This document shows positions 11,149 through 23,400 of a DNA stretch of 64,000 nt, in pieces. Position 1 is the first letter of the stretch. Every line of letters starts with the position of its first letter. Position numbers and translations under genes: made by a program. Below the pieces are notes generated by a model. That model saw only the letters and a list, made by a program, of their open reading frames with translations, searched no databases and was not told the DNA's origin. This DNA comes from Bretschneidera sinensis (Eukaryota; Streptophyta; Magnoliopsida; Brassicales; Akaniaceae), in assembly GCA_023935145.1 (NCBI GenBank), contig CM043700.1, positions 41,024,620 through 41,088,619 on the forward strand, written 5' to 3'.

Positions 11149-13600
11149 TTAGTCCCTCCAAAAGAAACATAGATTGAATGCATCAGTAACTGCTTCAATG
11201 CCAAATTTTGTGCTTGGATGCTTTGGAGAGATCTCAAAGAGGTGCGCAGCTTTTATGATGTCATCAATAACATCTACAAACTCTGGCTTAATACCCGATC
11301 TTATTAACTCATGGGTGAGGGTGACCTTCAATGGAGCAATGAGATGGACCTGAAAAACTTCCTCAACAACACCTTGCATCATATATACATCAGAACATTC
11401 CATACTATCTTGGGGTAATTTTAATGTATCAAATATGTTGAATTCAACCTTTTTACCATTTACCTTCATACTTACAATACCCTTTTTCACACAAATTTTT
11501 GAATTAGCAGTTCACATAAAGGGTCTTCCTAAGATGATAGGCAGAGGTAATGGCATAGGGCATTCTTCCATATCTAATATAATAAAATCAGTAGGTAACA
11601 TAAATGGACCTACCTTTACCAAGATATCCTCAAGAATACCTCTAGGTCGTTTAATGCTTCTATCTGCTAGTTGCAAGGTGATGGAAGTTGGTTGAAACAC
11701 CCCCAAACCTAGTGTCTCAAATATAGTGTATGGCAGTAAGTTGACTCCCGCCCCTAGATCTAGTAGTGCCCGCTCAAACAGCTGGTTACCTATCCTGCAA
11801 GGAATGGTAAAACTACCCGGATCTTTCAGTTTTGGTGGCAGTTTTCTTAATAGCACAACACTTACCTCTTCCGTTAAAATGACTGTCTCATGTTCCTGAA
11901 ACTTTCTTTTATTAGTGAAAAAATCTTTCAAAAATTTAGCATATGCAGACATTTATTTAATTGCATCTAATAAAGGAATGTTAATCTCTACTTTTCGCAA
12001 AGTTTCAAAAATATCAAGCAGCTTACTTTCTTTCTTAGGCTTTACTAACCTTTGAGGACATGGTGGTGCATTCCACATCTCCATTTCACTTACCTTTGAT
12101 GTGGATGCTCTATCTAGAAATGCTTGTATAGACTCATCAGCTCTTATGATCATACCATTTCTGAGAGTTGTCACAGTATTCAGTTGCTGATGTCCTCTTG
12201 GATTAGGTATTATTTGGGCATGAAGCTCACTTTACTTTCTTTCACTTAGCTCCTTAGCCACTCGACCCATTTGTACTTCTAGTCTTTGGATGGTTTGCTT
12301 ATGCTTTGTAATTGTTTGTCTTTGCTCAGTTTGGAATTGTCGTGTTTTTGCTATGAACTGATCTTATGAGGTCATCAACTGCCTCACAAGACTCTCTAGG
12401 TCACTTTGCTTTGATTCCGAAACTGATTGGGCTGTAGGTTGGGAATTCTTTTGCTGCCCTTAAAAGTTTAAGGCATTTTGATCGTTGCTCCATGAGAAGT
12501 TGGGGTGGTTTCGCCATCCAGGATTGTAGGTATTTGCATATGCATTGTTTGGTCCCACATAGTTTGCTTGCTCGGGATCTGTAGATGAATACAAATGGCA
12601 AGTCTCAGTAGTGTGATCAAACTAAGAACATAAGGCACATACCTGGCATTGTGTAGCTTGTGGTCGAGGTGAGATGTTCTGAGTAGACATGGCTTTTATA
12701 AGCATATCTAGCTTCCTCTCCATAGCAGCCATCTGATTTGAAGATCCACCATTTAGTGTTACCTCATACATATCTTTGCTTTTAACTCCTTGTCTACCTC
12801 TCAAGGAGAATTGTTGGGTGTGCTCACTTAAGATCTCAAAAAGCTTCATGGCTTCTTTATTGCTCTTCTCCATCAGCACACCTCCACAACCAGAATCAGC
12901 AATACCTTTATTCATGTCATTTAGACCTTCATAAAAGGCTAGTACCAGCTCATCTTGAGGTAGGTTGTGATGTGGACATTTGAGAAGCAGCTCATTAAAG
13001 TCTCCCCATGCTTTAAAGAAAAGGTCTCCATCTATCTGTTGGAAAGATTGAATCTCCTTTCTCATTTGCCTCGTCTTTTGAGCTGGGAAAAACTTTCATA
13101 GGAACTTGCTGGCCAACTCATCCCAAGTATGGATAGAAACTGTAGGCAATGAATTGTACCATAGTTTAGCATTATCTTTTAAGGAAAAATAGAAAAGAAT
13201 TAACCTGATTCCTTCTTGGTCTAGGCCCCGAATGTGCTGGAACTTTCAGAGATCAAAAAATTCCTGAAGGTGCAAGTGCGGATCTTCAGCAGGTGTACCC
13301 CTAAAGTCAGTCAATGCACTGAGTATCTGCAGAGATTATAATAGTTCCCTTCCGCCTCAGGTTGATACGCAATGCATGATGGCTGGTCAACGTTCCTTGG
13401 GATGAAGGACTGCTTCATCAGTCTTCTCCCAGGTGGTTGCTGGTTTTCAAGCTGATCTGTCGTTAGTGCTTTTTCCTCAATTTCTTCTTCTACCTCTTCA
13501 GAGTTGTCTCTAAGCCTCTGTCGAATAGTTCGCTCTAGCTCTGTATCTAGGGGAAAGAACGTTGGATGTCTGGATCGAAGCCCATGCATGAATCAGTAAC
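11149..13600 (-). pseudogene. gag-protease polyprotein of the TR-GAG-like element, broken
   Basis: Gag starts near 13590 with MGFDPDIQ and shifts frame almost at once (near 13550). The capsid part continues through about 13300-12622 (WDELASKFL, FFKAWGDFNELL, FYEGLND). A degenerate zinc knuckle (CQVCALCS..DHTTETC) spans 12601-12640. After stops come a linker (11953-12174) and the retropepsin (11512-11952), with LPPKLKDPGSFTIPC, the active site LDLGAGVNLLPY and the distal ILGRPFM. A last frame (11149-11490) is the usual post-protease segment (VNGKKVEFNIFD). The active-site Asp is kept, but in-frame stops prevent a full protein. Confidence 0.8.
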
Positions 13601-13890
13601 AATTTCTTCAGTGCAGCAGTTCAGCACTACTACCCGGGTAACTTTCTGCCTCAAATGCACTCGATCGCACAGAGGGGTGCGTTCGATCGTAAGTGGCTCA
13701 GAGAGTTCTACTATAGTTTCTAAACAGAAAACAAAAAAGAAATAGATTAGGTTTTTTATGAAACAAAAAAATAAAGGTGAAAATAGAAACTGAAAATTTT
13801 GAGATTTTTGATAAAAGTAAAACAGAATAAAAATAAAAATAAAAATGACTAAACTAAACAAAAATAATTCTAGAAAGAAATTTAGCGCAA

Positions 13891-13908
13891 TCCTCGGCAA
13901 CGAGGCCA
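13891..13908 (-). other. Primer-binding site of the TR-GAG-like element
   Basis: In element sense TGGCCTCGTTGCCGAGGA follows the LTR after seven bases. It is a diverged form of TGGCGCCGTTGCCGGGGA used by Athila-type gypsy elements. The change of several bases may be decay. Confidence 0.75.
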
Positions 13909-13914
13909 AAAACT

Positions 13915-15195
13915 TGTTGTATGAGAATCTACCTAAATTAATAAGCAAATAATCAGACTTGTTTTACTTACAAGTGCACAAGGTCAACAGTAGCATAGTG
14001 TGCAAATGCGAGATCATCGCCACAGGGATTGGTGAATTTCGATTTAGAATTAGTTTCACAATATAAAAAGATAGAAATAAATATTGAGTTTGAATTAATA
14101 ATGATAAAGGCGTAAGGACTTGATATCCACCATTAATCATGCTACCACAATACAACAGTATGCCAATGCTTTAATTATGTTATGTATACCTAATGTTTGT
14201 CAACCTAAAGGCTTGGTCCGCTGCTTAGGCTATTGATCTCCTTAAGCAACGAGTTAGGCATGGTGTATACTTTAACTTTTTTCTTTCTTAAGGGATTCAG
14301 CATGGTGTATACCGAGTTGTTCCTTAAGAAAGCATAAGATCTGTGGAAATCGACAACCACACGAGACCTAGGGCTTGGTCCGCTCCCGGTTTCCCATGTT
14401 GATTAACCCAAGAACTCGGCGTAAACATCTTTTGTTACTATTATTAAACCCAGGACTCGGTCATCCAAATTGATTGAACTAACTAATCCATACCACATGC
14501 ATATGTCGATCAGACAAACACATATGATGAATTTAAATAAAAACAGGCATTAATCAAGTTAAGCATCATAACACAAATATCGCAAAGGCACCAATACTGA
14601 ATTATTGAGCAAACATAATTAGGGCTTCAATCAAGCCCTTACTAAAAGTTTAGTTACACATAATAAAATAAATGAAAGAAGAAACCCGAGAGAGCTCTAA
14701 TGAAGAGTCGTCAATTCTTCTCTGAAATCCTCTCTGACCTCCAGCCTCCCGACCTAAAACTTAAACTAAAAGGGAGATACTATTTCTGTGTTTTAAAAGT
14801 CTATTTATAGGGTTCTTAAGGACACCTCGAAACCCTAATTTCCAAAACAGGGCCCTAACCCTAATTTCCAAAACAGGTGCTGCCGTTTTACTGTTCATTA
14901 CCATACATGTGCGCTCGATTGCACACTGTTGCGCTCGAGCACCTGTGCACTCGTGCATGGCTTGGGAGCTTGGGCATTTGTGCGGTCGATCGCATGTCTG
15001 GTGATCTAGAGCGCATGTGTAGACACCAGTTTTTCCAGTTTTTGTTCTTTGAGTTCCAAAATGCTTCATTTTCTTCAAAAACCAATAAAAACATAGGAAA
15101 CACATAAAAGAAGTAAAATATAATAAAATACGCACACTAAGGGTTTATTAAATGTAAATTAAGGGGCTTAAATATGAATATTTAAGCACCTATCA
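13915..15195 (-). repeat. 5' LTR (element sense) of the TR-GAG-like element
   Basis: 1281 bp, nearly the same length as its partner at 8475-9756. Differences are mostly transitions. The CG-rich palindrome cluster is at about 14911-15021, with some CG sites lost to TG or CA. The leader between PBS and gag repeats the same word (CACTCGATCGCAC and GCGTTCGATCG at about 13658-13692). Confidence 0.88.
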
Positions 15196-16271
15196 GTTAT
15201 TCTCCATAAGAAGATCATGACGGGTAGATTCGTGGCTCCGAATCTATTCGTCATGGTAATTTTGATATATTACCTGCCTTCACTACTATTAACTTGACCC
15301 CACTGGTCAAGATACATGAAAAATTTTACCCGACACTGATTCACCAGTTCTATGCGAACTTGGTGAAACCTAGTCCACTGGCTCTAAGGTTTAGAATCAG
15401 TGTTATGGGTGTGAAGTTCGAGGTCAACACTGATCTCTTGATGAGTATCCTAAGGATACCTGTGGGAAGGATCTAATGAAGTCTGGACAGATGGCCAGAT
15501 GATTTTGATTATGAGGAGGCATGTTAGATAGTTAGGTGTGACCCTAACTATTTGTTTCGACCCACTATATTTCACACGTGTAGTGACTTGTCCCTTGACT
15601 CGAAATTGTTCAACCTCATTGTGAGTTGGACCATCCACCCGAGATTTGGGAGTTGGGGCTATCTATTTAAGATAGATATTGTATTGATTTTATGCCTTAA
15701 AACTGGGCACCACTTCAATATCTACCCCCTGCTACTCGCCAATATGATAAACGGTAAAGCTAACGACTCCGGATGTCTTCCTTACGGGATGCTTATCACG
15801 CTCATCCTCCAGCACTTCCAAGAGCCTCTCCCCGTCTCCGAGGCTCAGGACATCGACCTCAAGGACATCATCAATGTCTCATTACTGAAGAAGATAGGAT
15901 GCACAGTCCGAGATGGCTTCATCTACTCCAAGGTCGAGAAACACATTCGGATAGGAGAGGATGAGAGCAGTGATGATGAGGACGAGGTTCCAAATGCTGC
16001 TGCTACTGCTATGGATACGAATGATTGAGCACCTCCTATAGGTGACTCGAGTGCTAGTCAGGCTAGATATAGAGATCTTCTTCAGGCTATCACAAGCCTC
16101 CAGCTGACCATGCAGTCCAACTTCCAAAGTTTGAGCTCCAAAGTCGACGCCATGCATCATGACTTCCGCTCTCTCCGGGATGACTTTGAGTTGCATTGTG
16201 AGTATACCGAGGGCTCTTTAGTTGAGCTTCAGGATCTTGCTTGTGGTGGCTCTGACTCTCCTACTCCATGA

Positions 16272-16951
16272 GTCATTTTTCTATCTTCCTTTTGATGTAC
16301 ATATTGATGTTGTTTTTCATTGTTCTTAGCACAGACATATATTTATCATTTACTGTATTTTTTACTTCTGTTTCAGCTCTATGAAGCCTATAATGTATGG
16401 ACTGATGATATATATGTTCATGGTTTCTGCTTAGACTTGGTTAATATACTTGTTTTACATTTTCTCAATATGGTTACATGCTTTATATCTCTTTATATTC
16501 GGATAAATGCTTTAAACTACTTCTGTATGTATAAAAACTTTCGGTTATTCTCGGGAAAGCTTTCTAACTCTAAATGATGCCAAATTTTTGCGTACAAGTT
16601 TGTTTAAGCATGCTATTCATGTCTATGGTACCTATATAGCTAATTTTTTAGTTTACTACCCATTTTATTGATGTTGTCAAAACAGGAGAGAAATATGAGA
16701 AAATGAGAAAACTAACTGTAATCTCAAAATAGTGCATAGATTTCGGGGGAGCATTGCTCCAAAGATCTTGTTATATGATTATATATGTTGAGTTGAATGG
16801 TTGAGTGGCATATAAACTATTCTTTATCTTTTTACAGGTTGGTTTTATTCAAAAAACAGAGAAGACTGCTTGATTTTTTCAAAAAATCCAACATTTAGTT
16901 TTTAAAACTGTTTTTTCTCGTTAGCTTTGTCATCATCAAAAAAGGGAATAT
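16272..16951 (+). other. Copia 3' untranslated region and polypurine tract
   Basis: AT-rich sequence without a convincing gene follows the env-like ORF. The ORF near 16320-16577 is Leu/Tyr/Phe-rich, has no family resemblance and is probably chance. A purine-rich tract (AAAAAAGGGAATA, about 16938-16950) lies directly before the LTR and is the likely plus-strand primer. Confidence 0.6.
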
Positions 16952-17899
16952 TGTTGACCCTCACCTATATTTTAATGATGGCAAAACACAACTCTTATTA
17001 TACTAACAGTGCTACCTAAGTGTATTAAGCGATAAAAGCATACAGCCAGAAATCAAGGTGCTAGAACTCAACCCGAATCAAACTCCAAGTCAAGACAGAA
17101 GCTCTAGTATAGGTTTAAGGTATTTAAACAAATTGTAAATCTCACTTGTTCAGGTAAAAAGCTTGTCTTATGGCTCATTGTGAAAAAACATTTTAACAAA
17201 ACTTTTCAATCAAACGTTTTTAAGTTAAAAACATTTCAAAACATGAAAACTGGGTTGATAAGCAACCCAGTCGACTGGGTATTTATACCAGAAGACTGGT
17301 ATATGGACAGTGTATCCCTAGTCGACTGGTTACTTCATACCAGTCGACTAGTATATTGGACAAACTATCCCCAGTCGACTGGTACCTTCAATAGCCTTAA
17401 AAATGAGATTTTTAACTTGACCCAGTCGACTGGTACTAAGACCCAGTCGACTGGTAGTTCAAAAAATATAACATTTGAGACGCAAGATTTCAGCACAAAT
17501 TGCACCAAAATGTACCAGATCAGTACAAAGTGGCCATATTACATCAAGGCTAAATAAACCTACTCTATTGATCATTTTAGGAGGGGAGATTAATCATTCA
17601 ATCAAGTTTTTACTCATTGATACACAAAAACTTTGAAACATTTATTGTTGAGCCATTCTTCAAGCTTTACCTTGAAAAAGAGATATTATTCAGTTGTATA
17701 AGCTTTAATTGATGTCTCTCTGTCATTTACTTTACAACATTTATTGTAAAGGGATTAGCTTCCGAAAGGAAGAGATTAGCTTCCGAGAGAAAGGGATTTT
17801 GCTTCCGAGAAGAAGGGATTTGCTTCCAAAAGGAAGGGATTGATTGTAAGGTTTGTGCAATATCCGTGAAGTTGCACGACTAAGTTTCTTCGTGGATTG

Positions 17900-19380
17900 T
17901 GATAACTCTAAAAAATCATGTTATTATACTACTTTTAGGCACGTATTTTGGTGTTGATCTTGAGCATTAGATTTGTGTTTCATGTGTTTTTAGCAATTTT
18001 TTAGTTTAGTTTATTTTATTCTACTATTAGTTTGTTTTAGTTAATTTGAATGTTTAGTGTGAATGCTGAGTCTTGGGAATTTGCTGTGCAGAAGCTCAGC
18101 GCTGCAGCTCTGGACATTGAGCACTACAGTGCCGGAAGGGCGATATTTGTGAAGAGATGATAGAAACTCAAAGCTGCAGCGCTGGTTCAAGGGCGCTGCA
18201 ACACTAGAATAGTGCTGGAAGGGCGATATATGTGAAGAGAAGACAGAAACTCCAAGCTACAGCACTGGTTCAAGGACGCTGCAGCTTTAGTTAGCGTATA
18301 ATATACGCCTAGAGCTGCGGCGCTGGGAAGTCAGCGCTGTAGCGCTGGTCGGAAGATTTAGAAAAATATAAATAATAACCCTAGCTGAACAAAAGGGGGG
18401 CGGCGGCTATTGAAAAGAAAAATAGATTTTGGAGGAGACGAGATACAAAATGAGAGTTTTAAACTTTGGTGGAGGCTCCTCTAAAGCTTTTAATCATTCC
18501 TCTCTGGTTTTGCTTTATTTTGATTTGGTTATGTTGATGTTCTATGATATGAACTTGGTTTATTTGGATATTATTATGGAGTAAGTATTTTTGTGTTAAG
18601 GATAGATGAATCCTAAACCTATGTCTTGAGTTGTTGTTTGGACAAGTTGGAATTTAATATTTTTTTTAAAGAGTGTGCTTTGTTGTTCTTAATGCTTTTG
18701 TTATTTTAATTTCTTCTTTAAGCATGGTGATGTGTCGAATAGAGAAGCTATGTTTTTATGAATGATTGAATTAATGAATATGATGCTGGGTTGTTGTCTA
18801 TGCAAAATACAGGGTAAAACATGCCATGAATAAAATAGAAATAACCGAATAGGATTCTAGGAAATTCATGTGGTCTGGTTAAATCATAACCGAATTAGGA
18901 GTTTTAACTGAAAAGAATTCCACTGAACTTAATGCTCTTTAACTTGAATTAATTTTGAATGGACCTGGAATATGGATATTTGAAATTAATGAATCTAGAG
19001 ATTATGGTTAGACCTGAAATAAAGATAACAAACTTATTGGGAATTTTACCATCTTGAAAAATGTATTAAACAAAACTTGTTCATTCGAAACTCTTGGCAA
19101 TAATGGTTTAGGTGAAGTCGAGTCCTTAGTACGTTAGTTTATAAGAATCTTTTTCCAAAGTGTGTAATTCTTCTTTTTATTTACCATTGTCATCTATTTT
19201 TTCCTTTATTTAATTTTTTAGTAAATTCTTCTCCTACAATTATTCATTTGCTCAAATAACGTTAAGAGTTGAGTCATGCTTACTATATATTCTATTCAGT
19301 CCTCGTTGTGAACGATATTCACTCATCATTTTATTACTTGAACGATTAGTGCACTTGCTAGTGTCAATTTTATCGAATCA
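17900..19380 (+). repeat. 5' LTR of the Athila element
   Basis: 1481 bp. The first third holds repeats built on GCTGCAGCGCTGG and AGGGCGCTGCAGC (about 18088-18345), ending near a TATA-like AAAATATAAATAA at 18363-18375. The 3' LTR is 56 bp longer, because it has roughly one more repeat unit. Confidence 0.9.
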
Positions 19381-19386
19381 AGTTTT

Positions 19387-19404
19387 TGGCACTGTTGTCG
19401 GGGA
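19387..19404 (+). other. Athila primer-binding site
   Basis: TGGCACTGTTGTCGGGGA lies six bases after the LTR. It is close to TGGCGCCGTTGCCGGGGA, the usual Athila/gypsy PBS, with three differences that look like CG loss. Confidence 0.85.
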
Positions 19405-19502
19405 CTGAAATAAAATATTACATTTATTGTGATTCTACTAGTTAATTTGAGAGTGTTAATTTGGTTTTTAATCCTATTTTTCAGGGTTTTCGTTTCTAGT
19501 GC

Positions 19503-20823
19503 ATGACACGTACTAGTGGGAGAATACTTGCAGAATTTAATCCAAAAATTGAGCGTACTTTTCACGATTTGAGAAGAGCAGCATCAATAACAGTCAAAAT
19601 AATGGCAGAAGGAAACAATGCAGAAGTGAAACGTGCACTTTGGGATTATGCTATGCCAAAGATGGATGTTGTTGAATCTAGCATCCGACGACCACCTATA
19701 TAAGTGAACAATTTCGAAATTAAGCCTGCCATCATTCAGATGATTCAACATTCAGTACAATTTGGGGGCTTATCGCAAGAAGATCCAAATGTTCACTTGG
19801 CGAATTTCCTTGAAATTTGCGACACATTTAAGCATAATAGAGTACCGGAGGAACAGAGTACCGGAGGATACAATTCGCTTAAGGCTTTTTCCATTTTTAT
19901 TGAGGGATAAAGCAAAAAGTTGGTTGACTTCTTTGCCAGCAGGATCCATAACGACATGGGCAGAATTGGCACAAATTTTTTTAGAGAAATACTTTCCTCC
20001 TGCAAAAACTGCAAAGTTACGTAATGAAATTACTATGTTTTTGCAGGTCGATAGGGAGTCACTCTATAAGGCATGGGAACGTTTTAAAGACCTTTTAAGA
20101 AGATGTCTTCATCACGAGTTGCCCATTTGGATGCAGGTACAAAATTTTTATAACGGTCTAGCCAGTACAACCTGAAATATGATTGATGTAGCTGCAGGTG
20201 GCACTATCATGAGAAAAACTCCAGAAGAAGCTATTGAATTGCTAGAAGAGATGGCCACAAATTCTTATCAATGGCCAATTGAAAGGTTACTTGTTAACAG
20301 AGCCTCAGGATTGCACAATATAGATGCTGTTACAGCTTTAGCAGCACAAATGGAGGCTCTCACCAAGAAGATAGATGGACTTCATCCTACTACACATGTT
20401 ATATGAGAATTGTGTGGTGGTAGTGGCCACCATAACAGTAACTGTCAGACAGGTAATCAATTTGCTGAACAAGCTAACCTTATTTCAAATTTTCACAGGC
20501 AAAACAATCCGTATAGCAATACATATAATCCGAGATGGAAGAATCACCTGAATTTATCTTGGAATCAAAACAATGTAAAACAACCTCCTCCTGAATACCC
20601 ACCTCAAGAAAAAAAGTCCAGCTTGGAGGACATGATGGCCAAATTCTTAAATTCAGCAGAAACTAGGTTCCAAAATCAAGAAGTGTCTATCAGAAATCTA
20701 GAAGTTCAGGTGGGCCAACTAGCAACTATAGTTTTTGGACGTGCACAAGGCTCTCTTCCGAGCAACACAGAAAAAAATCCTAAGGAGGATGTCCAGGCCA
20801 TAACGCTAAGGAGTGACACATAA
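19503..20823 (+). pseudogene. Athila gag, broken
   Basis: The frame opens with MTRTSGRI at 19503. A stop follows at about 19701. At 19839-19870 a 16-bp tandem duplication (unit AGAGTACCGGAGGAAC) shifts the frame inside gag. The capsid segment is clear at 19880-20175 ([34 protein letters not shown]). The zinc knuckle near 20406-20450 (LCGGSGHHNSNCQ) has lost its first Cys to a TGA. The last part (20410-20823) is a Gln/Asn-rich linker with a coiled-coil-like segment. Confidence 0.85.
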
Positions 20824-21600
20824 TTGGATGAGCCAAAATCTAAAGAAATTCCTAATCAAGAATGCAAGAAAGAAGAGACCACACAAGAGGAGAAGCTTGT
20901 TTCAGAAAAGAAGTCTACTGGTAAAGGTTTGATCGATTCTAACTCTGAAACTAAATATATGCCACCTCTTCCTTATCCTCAAAAATTTAAGAAAGAAAAA
21001 TTAGATAAGCAATTCTCAAAATTTTTAGAGATTTTCAAGAAATTGCATATTAACATTCCATTTGCAGAGGCTTTATCACAGACGCCTAGTTACACTAAAT
21101 TTTTTAAGAAAATTTTGTCTAACAAACGGAAGCTTGAAGAACATAGAACAGTGATGTTAACTGAAGAGTGCAGCGCCATACTGCAAAATGAGCTACCTCC
21201 AAAATTGAAAGATCCAGGGAGTTTTACTATACCTTGCACTTTGGGAAGTTCATTATTTGATAAAGCTTTGTGTGACCTTGGTGCAAGCATCAATCTTATG
21301 CCTCTTTCAATTTTCAGGAAACTTGGATTAGGAGAAGTTAAAACAACGACAGTGTCATTGTAATTAGCTAGTCGATCGATTAAGAGACCACGGGGAATTA
21401 TAGAAGATGTACTGGTAAAGGTTAGTAAATTTATATTCCATCTAGACTTCATTATTCTCGCCATGGAAAAGGATCGTGAGGTACCTCTTATACTTGGACA
21501 TCCATTCCTTGCTACAGGGAGAGCCCTAATTGATGTACAATAAGGGAAATTGATTTTAAGAGTCAATGATGAGCAAGTAGTTTTTGATATGTATAAATTT
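20824..21600 (+). pseudogene. Athila aspartic protease region
   Basis: A Lys/Glu-rich linker is followed by LPPKLKDPGSFTIPC and the active site CDLGASINLMPLSIF (about 21272-21316). A stop at 21361-21363 follows. The distal part continues in the same frame with [16 protein letters not shown] and [19 protein letters not shown], then a TAA at 21541. The catalytic Asp is kept, so the lesions are point stops rather than loss of the active site. Confidence 0.82.
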
Positions 21601-23400
21601 ATGAAATATCCTTCTGACTTATCTACTTCTTCTTGTTTTCAAATAGATATTGTTGATAACCTCATTGCGGAGTTTCAGGAGAAAACATTAAATGAAGATA
21701 CTTTGGATGCATCATGGAATCAGGAACTACTAGCACTGAAGAACTCGTCATCAAAGAAGAAGCAAGGAACTTGGAATCTGAAATGGGAAAAGAAGTGCTA
21801 GAAGAACCAATAATAACAACTGAATTGAAAACTTTACCTGCTCATTTGAAATATGCTTATTTAGAGAAAAATATTTTCCCTGTTATAATATCTTCTTCGT
21901 TGACAGTTAAAATGGAAGAACAGTTGTTGAAAGTCCTAAGAAGACACAAAAAGGCTTTGGGGTTGACAATAGCGGATATCAAGGGAATTAGCCTTTCCAT
22001 TTGCACCCACAAAATTCTCATAGAGGAGAACTTCATGCCTACTGTTCAACCACAGAGACACTTGAATCCGACAATGCAAGAGGTTGTTAAGAAAGAAGTA
22101 GTAAAGTTGCTTGATGCAGGTATTATTTATCCCATTTCTGATAATACTTGGACTAGCCCAGTACAAGGGGTACCAAAGAAAGGTGGGATCACTGTTGTGA
22201 AAAATAATAATAATGAATTGATCCCCACTAGAACTGTGACAGGTTGGCGTGTTTGCATTGACTATAGAAAATTAAATGACGCCACAAGAAAAGATCACTT
22301 TCCTTTACCTTTTATTGATCAAATGTTGGAAAGATTAGCAGTTCACAGGTTCTATTATCTACTCGATGGTTATTTGGGGTATCACCAAATTCCCATAGCA
22401 CCCGAGGATCAAGAAAATATGACATTTATATGTCCTTATGGCACGTTTGCATATAGGAGGACGCTCTTTGGTCTCTGTAATGCACCCGTAACTTTTCAAC
22501 GTTGCATGATGGAAATTTTTTATGATATGACCAAATTTTTTTTAGAGATCTTCATGGATGATTTTACACTATTTGGTCTAACCTTCGATGATTACCTTCA
22601 TAATCTATCTTTGGTCTTGCAGCAATGCGAAGAGATGAACCTTGTACTAAATTGGGAGAAATGTCATATCATGGTTCATGAAAGGATAGTGTTGGGGTAT
22701 AAAATATCATCTAAGGGTATTGAAGTTGACAAGGCAAATGTGGATGTAATAGAAATACTCTCCACCTCCCACTTCAGTCAAAGCCATCAGAAGTTTTCTG
22801 AAGTATGTAGGATTTTACAGGAGATTCATTAAGGATTTTTCAAAAATCTCTAAACCTCTTTCTTATCTTCTTGTAAAAGATGTGAAGTTTAACTTTTCTG
22901 ATAATTGTTTGCAGGCATTTGCTACATTAAAGGATAAGTTAGTGACCGCCCCTATTATGGTAGCACCAGATTGGAGCCTTCCGTTCGAATTAATATATGA
23001 TGCTAGTGATACCGTAGTTGGGGCAGTGCTTGGTCAAAGAATAGACAAGGTTTTCAAGACAATTTATTATGCAAGCTGCACTCTTACTGGACCCCAACTA
23101 AACTACGCTACTACTGAGAAAGAACTTTTAGCTGTTGTATTTGCATTTGATAAGTTTTGATCCTATTTTATTGGATCGAAAGATATTGTTTATACTGACC
23201 ATGCAGCTTTGAAGTATCTTTTAGCGAAGAAGGACACAAAACCAAGACTGTTGAGATGGATTTTCCTTCTTCAAGAATTTGATTTAGAAATCAAAGATAA
23301 GAAGGGGACCGACAATCAAGTGGCAGACCACTTATCAAGGCTTGAAAGATCAGAAGAGACTAATATTAGCATTAACGAAGAATTTCCTGATGAGAAAATA
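21601..23400 (+). pseudogene. Athila reverse transcriptase and RNase H
   Basis: A long open stretch (21714-22832, 372 codons) holds nearly the whole RT: the HKILIEE entry segment, WRVCIDYRKLNDATRKDHF, LDGYLGYHQI, LFGLCNAPVTFQRCMM and the catalytic FMDDF (about 22553). A frameshift near 22770 leads to the thumb and RNase H. RNase H shows IYDASDTVVGAVLGQ and TEKELLAVVFAFDKF, with a stop at 23158 just after. The end of the domain continues at about 23209 ([20 protein letters not shown]). This is the best-preserved pol in the nest. Confidence 0.88.

Larger units (their letters stand above)
8475..15195 (-). mobile_element. Gag-protease-only (TR-GAG-like) gypsy retrotransposon
   Basis: LTRs at 8475-9756 and 13915-15195 start TGTTGTA and end TATCA on the plus strand. 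The duplication GTTAT flanks the element at 8470-8474 and 15196-15200. PBS and PPT lie on the minus strand, so the element reads right to left. The internal 4.16 kb encodes gag and a retropepsin but has no RT, RNase H or integrase motif in any frame. After the protease come about 1.4 kb of non-coding DNA and the PPT. The gag, protease and PBS resemble Athila-type gypsy elements, which may have supplied its missing functions. I counted about 14 LTR differences in the first 250 aligned bases. Confidence 0.88.
8281..16271 (+). pseudogene. Copia env-like ORF, split by a nested gypsy element
   Basis: The ORF begins MSDRIHIKTTFGG at 8281 and reaches an Ala/Ser/Lys-rich segment (SSSKKPRTELDD). It is cut at 8474 by the minus-strand TR-GAG-like element and resumes at 15196 in the same frame (TSD GTTAT). 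Later parts are 15294-15476 and 15552-16028. The distal part ends with an acidic stretch (DESSDDEDE) and a heptad-like coiled-coil segment at about 16030-16200. There is no clear signal peptide or transmembrane segment, so 'env-like' refers to position in SIRE-type elements, not proven function. Several stops and shifts are present. Confidence 0.6.

Noticed and set aside
8281..16271. True viral-type envelope gene in the copia element
   Set aside because: No signal peptide, transmembrane segment or fusion-type motif is visible, so only the positional label env-like is kept.
17180..17557. ORF with repeated STG and WLL-type words
   Set aside because: It translates the palindrome cluster of the copia 3' LTR; it has no start context or family.
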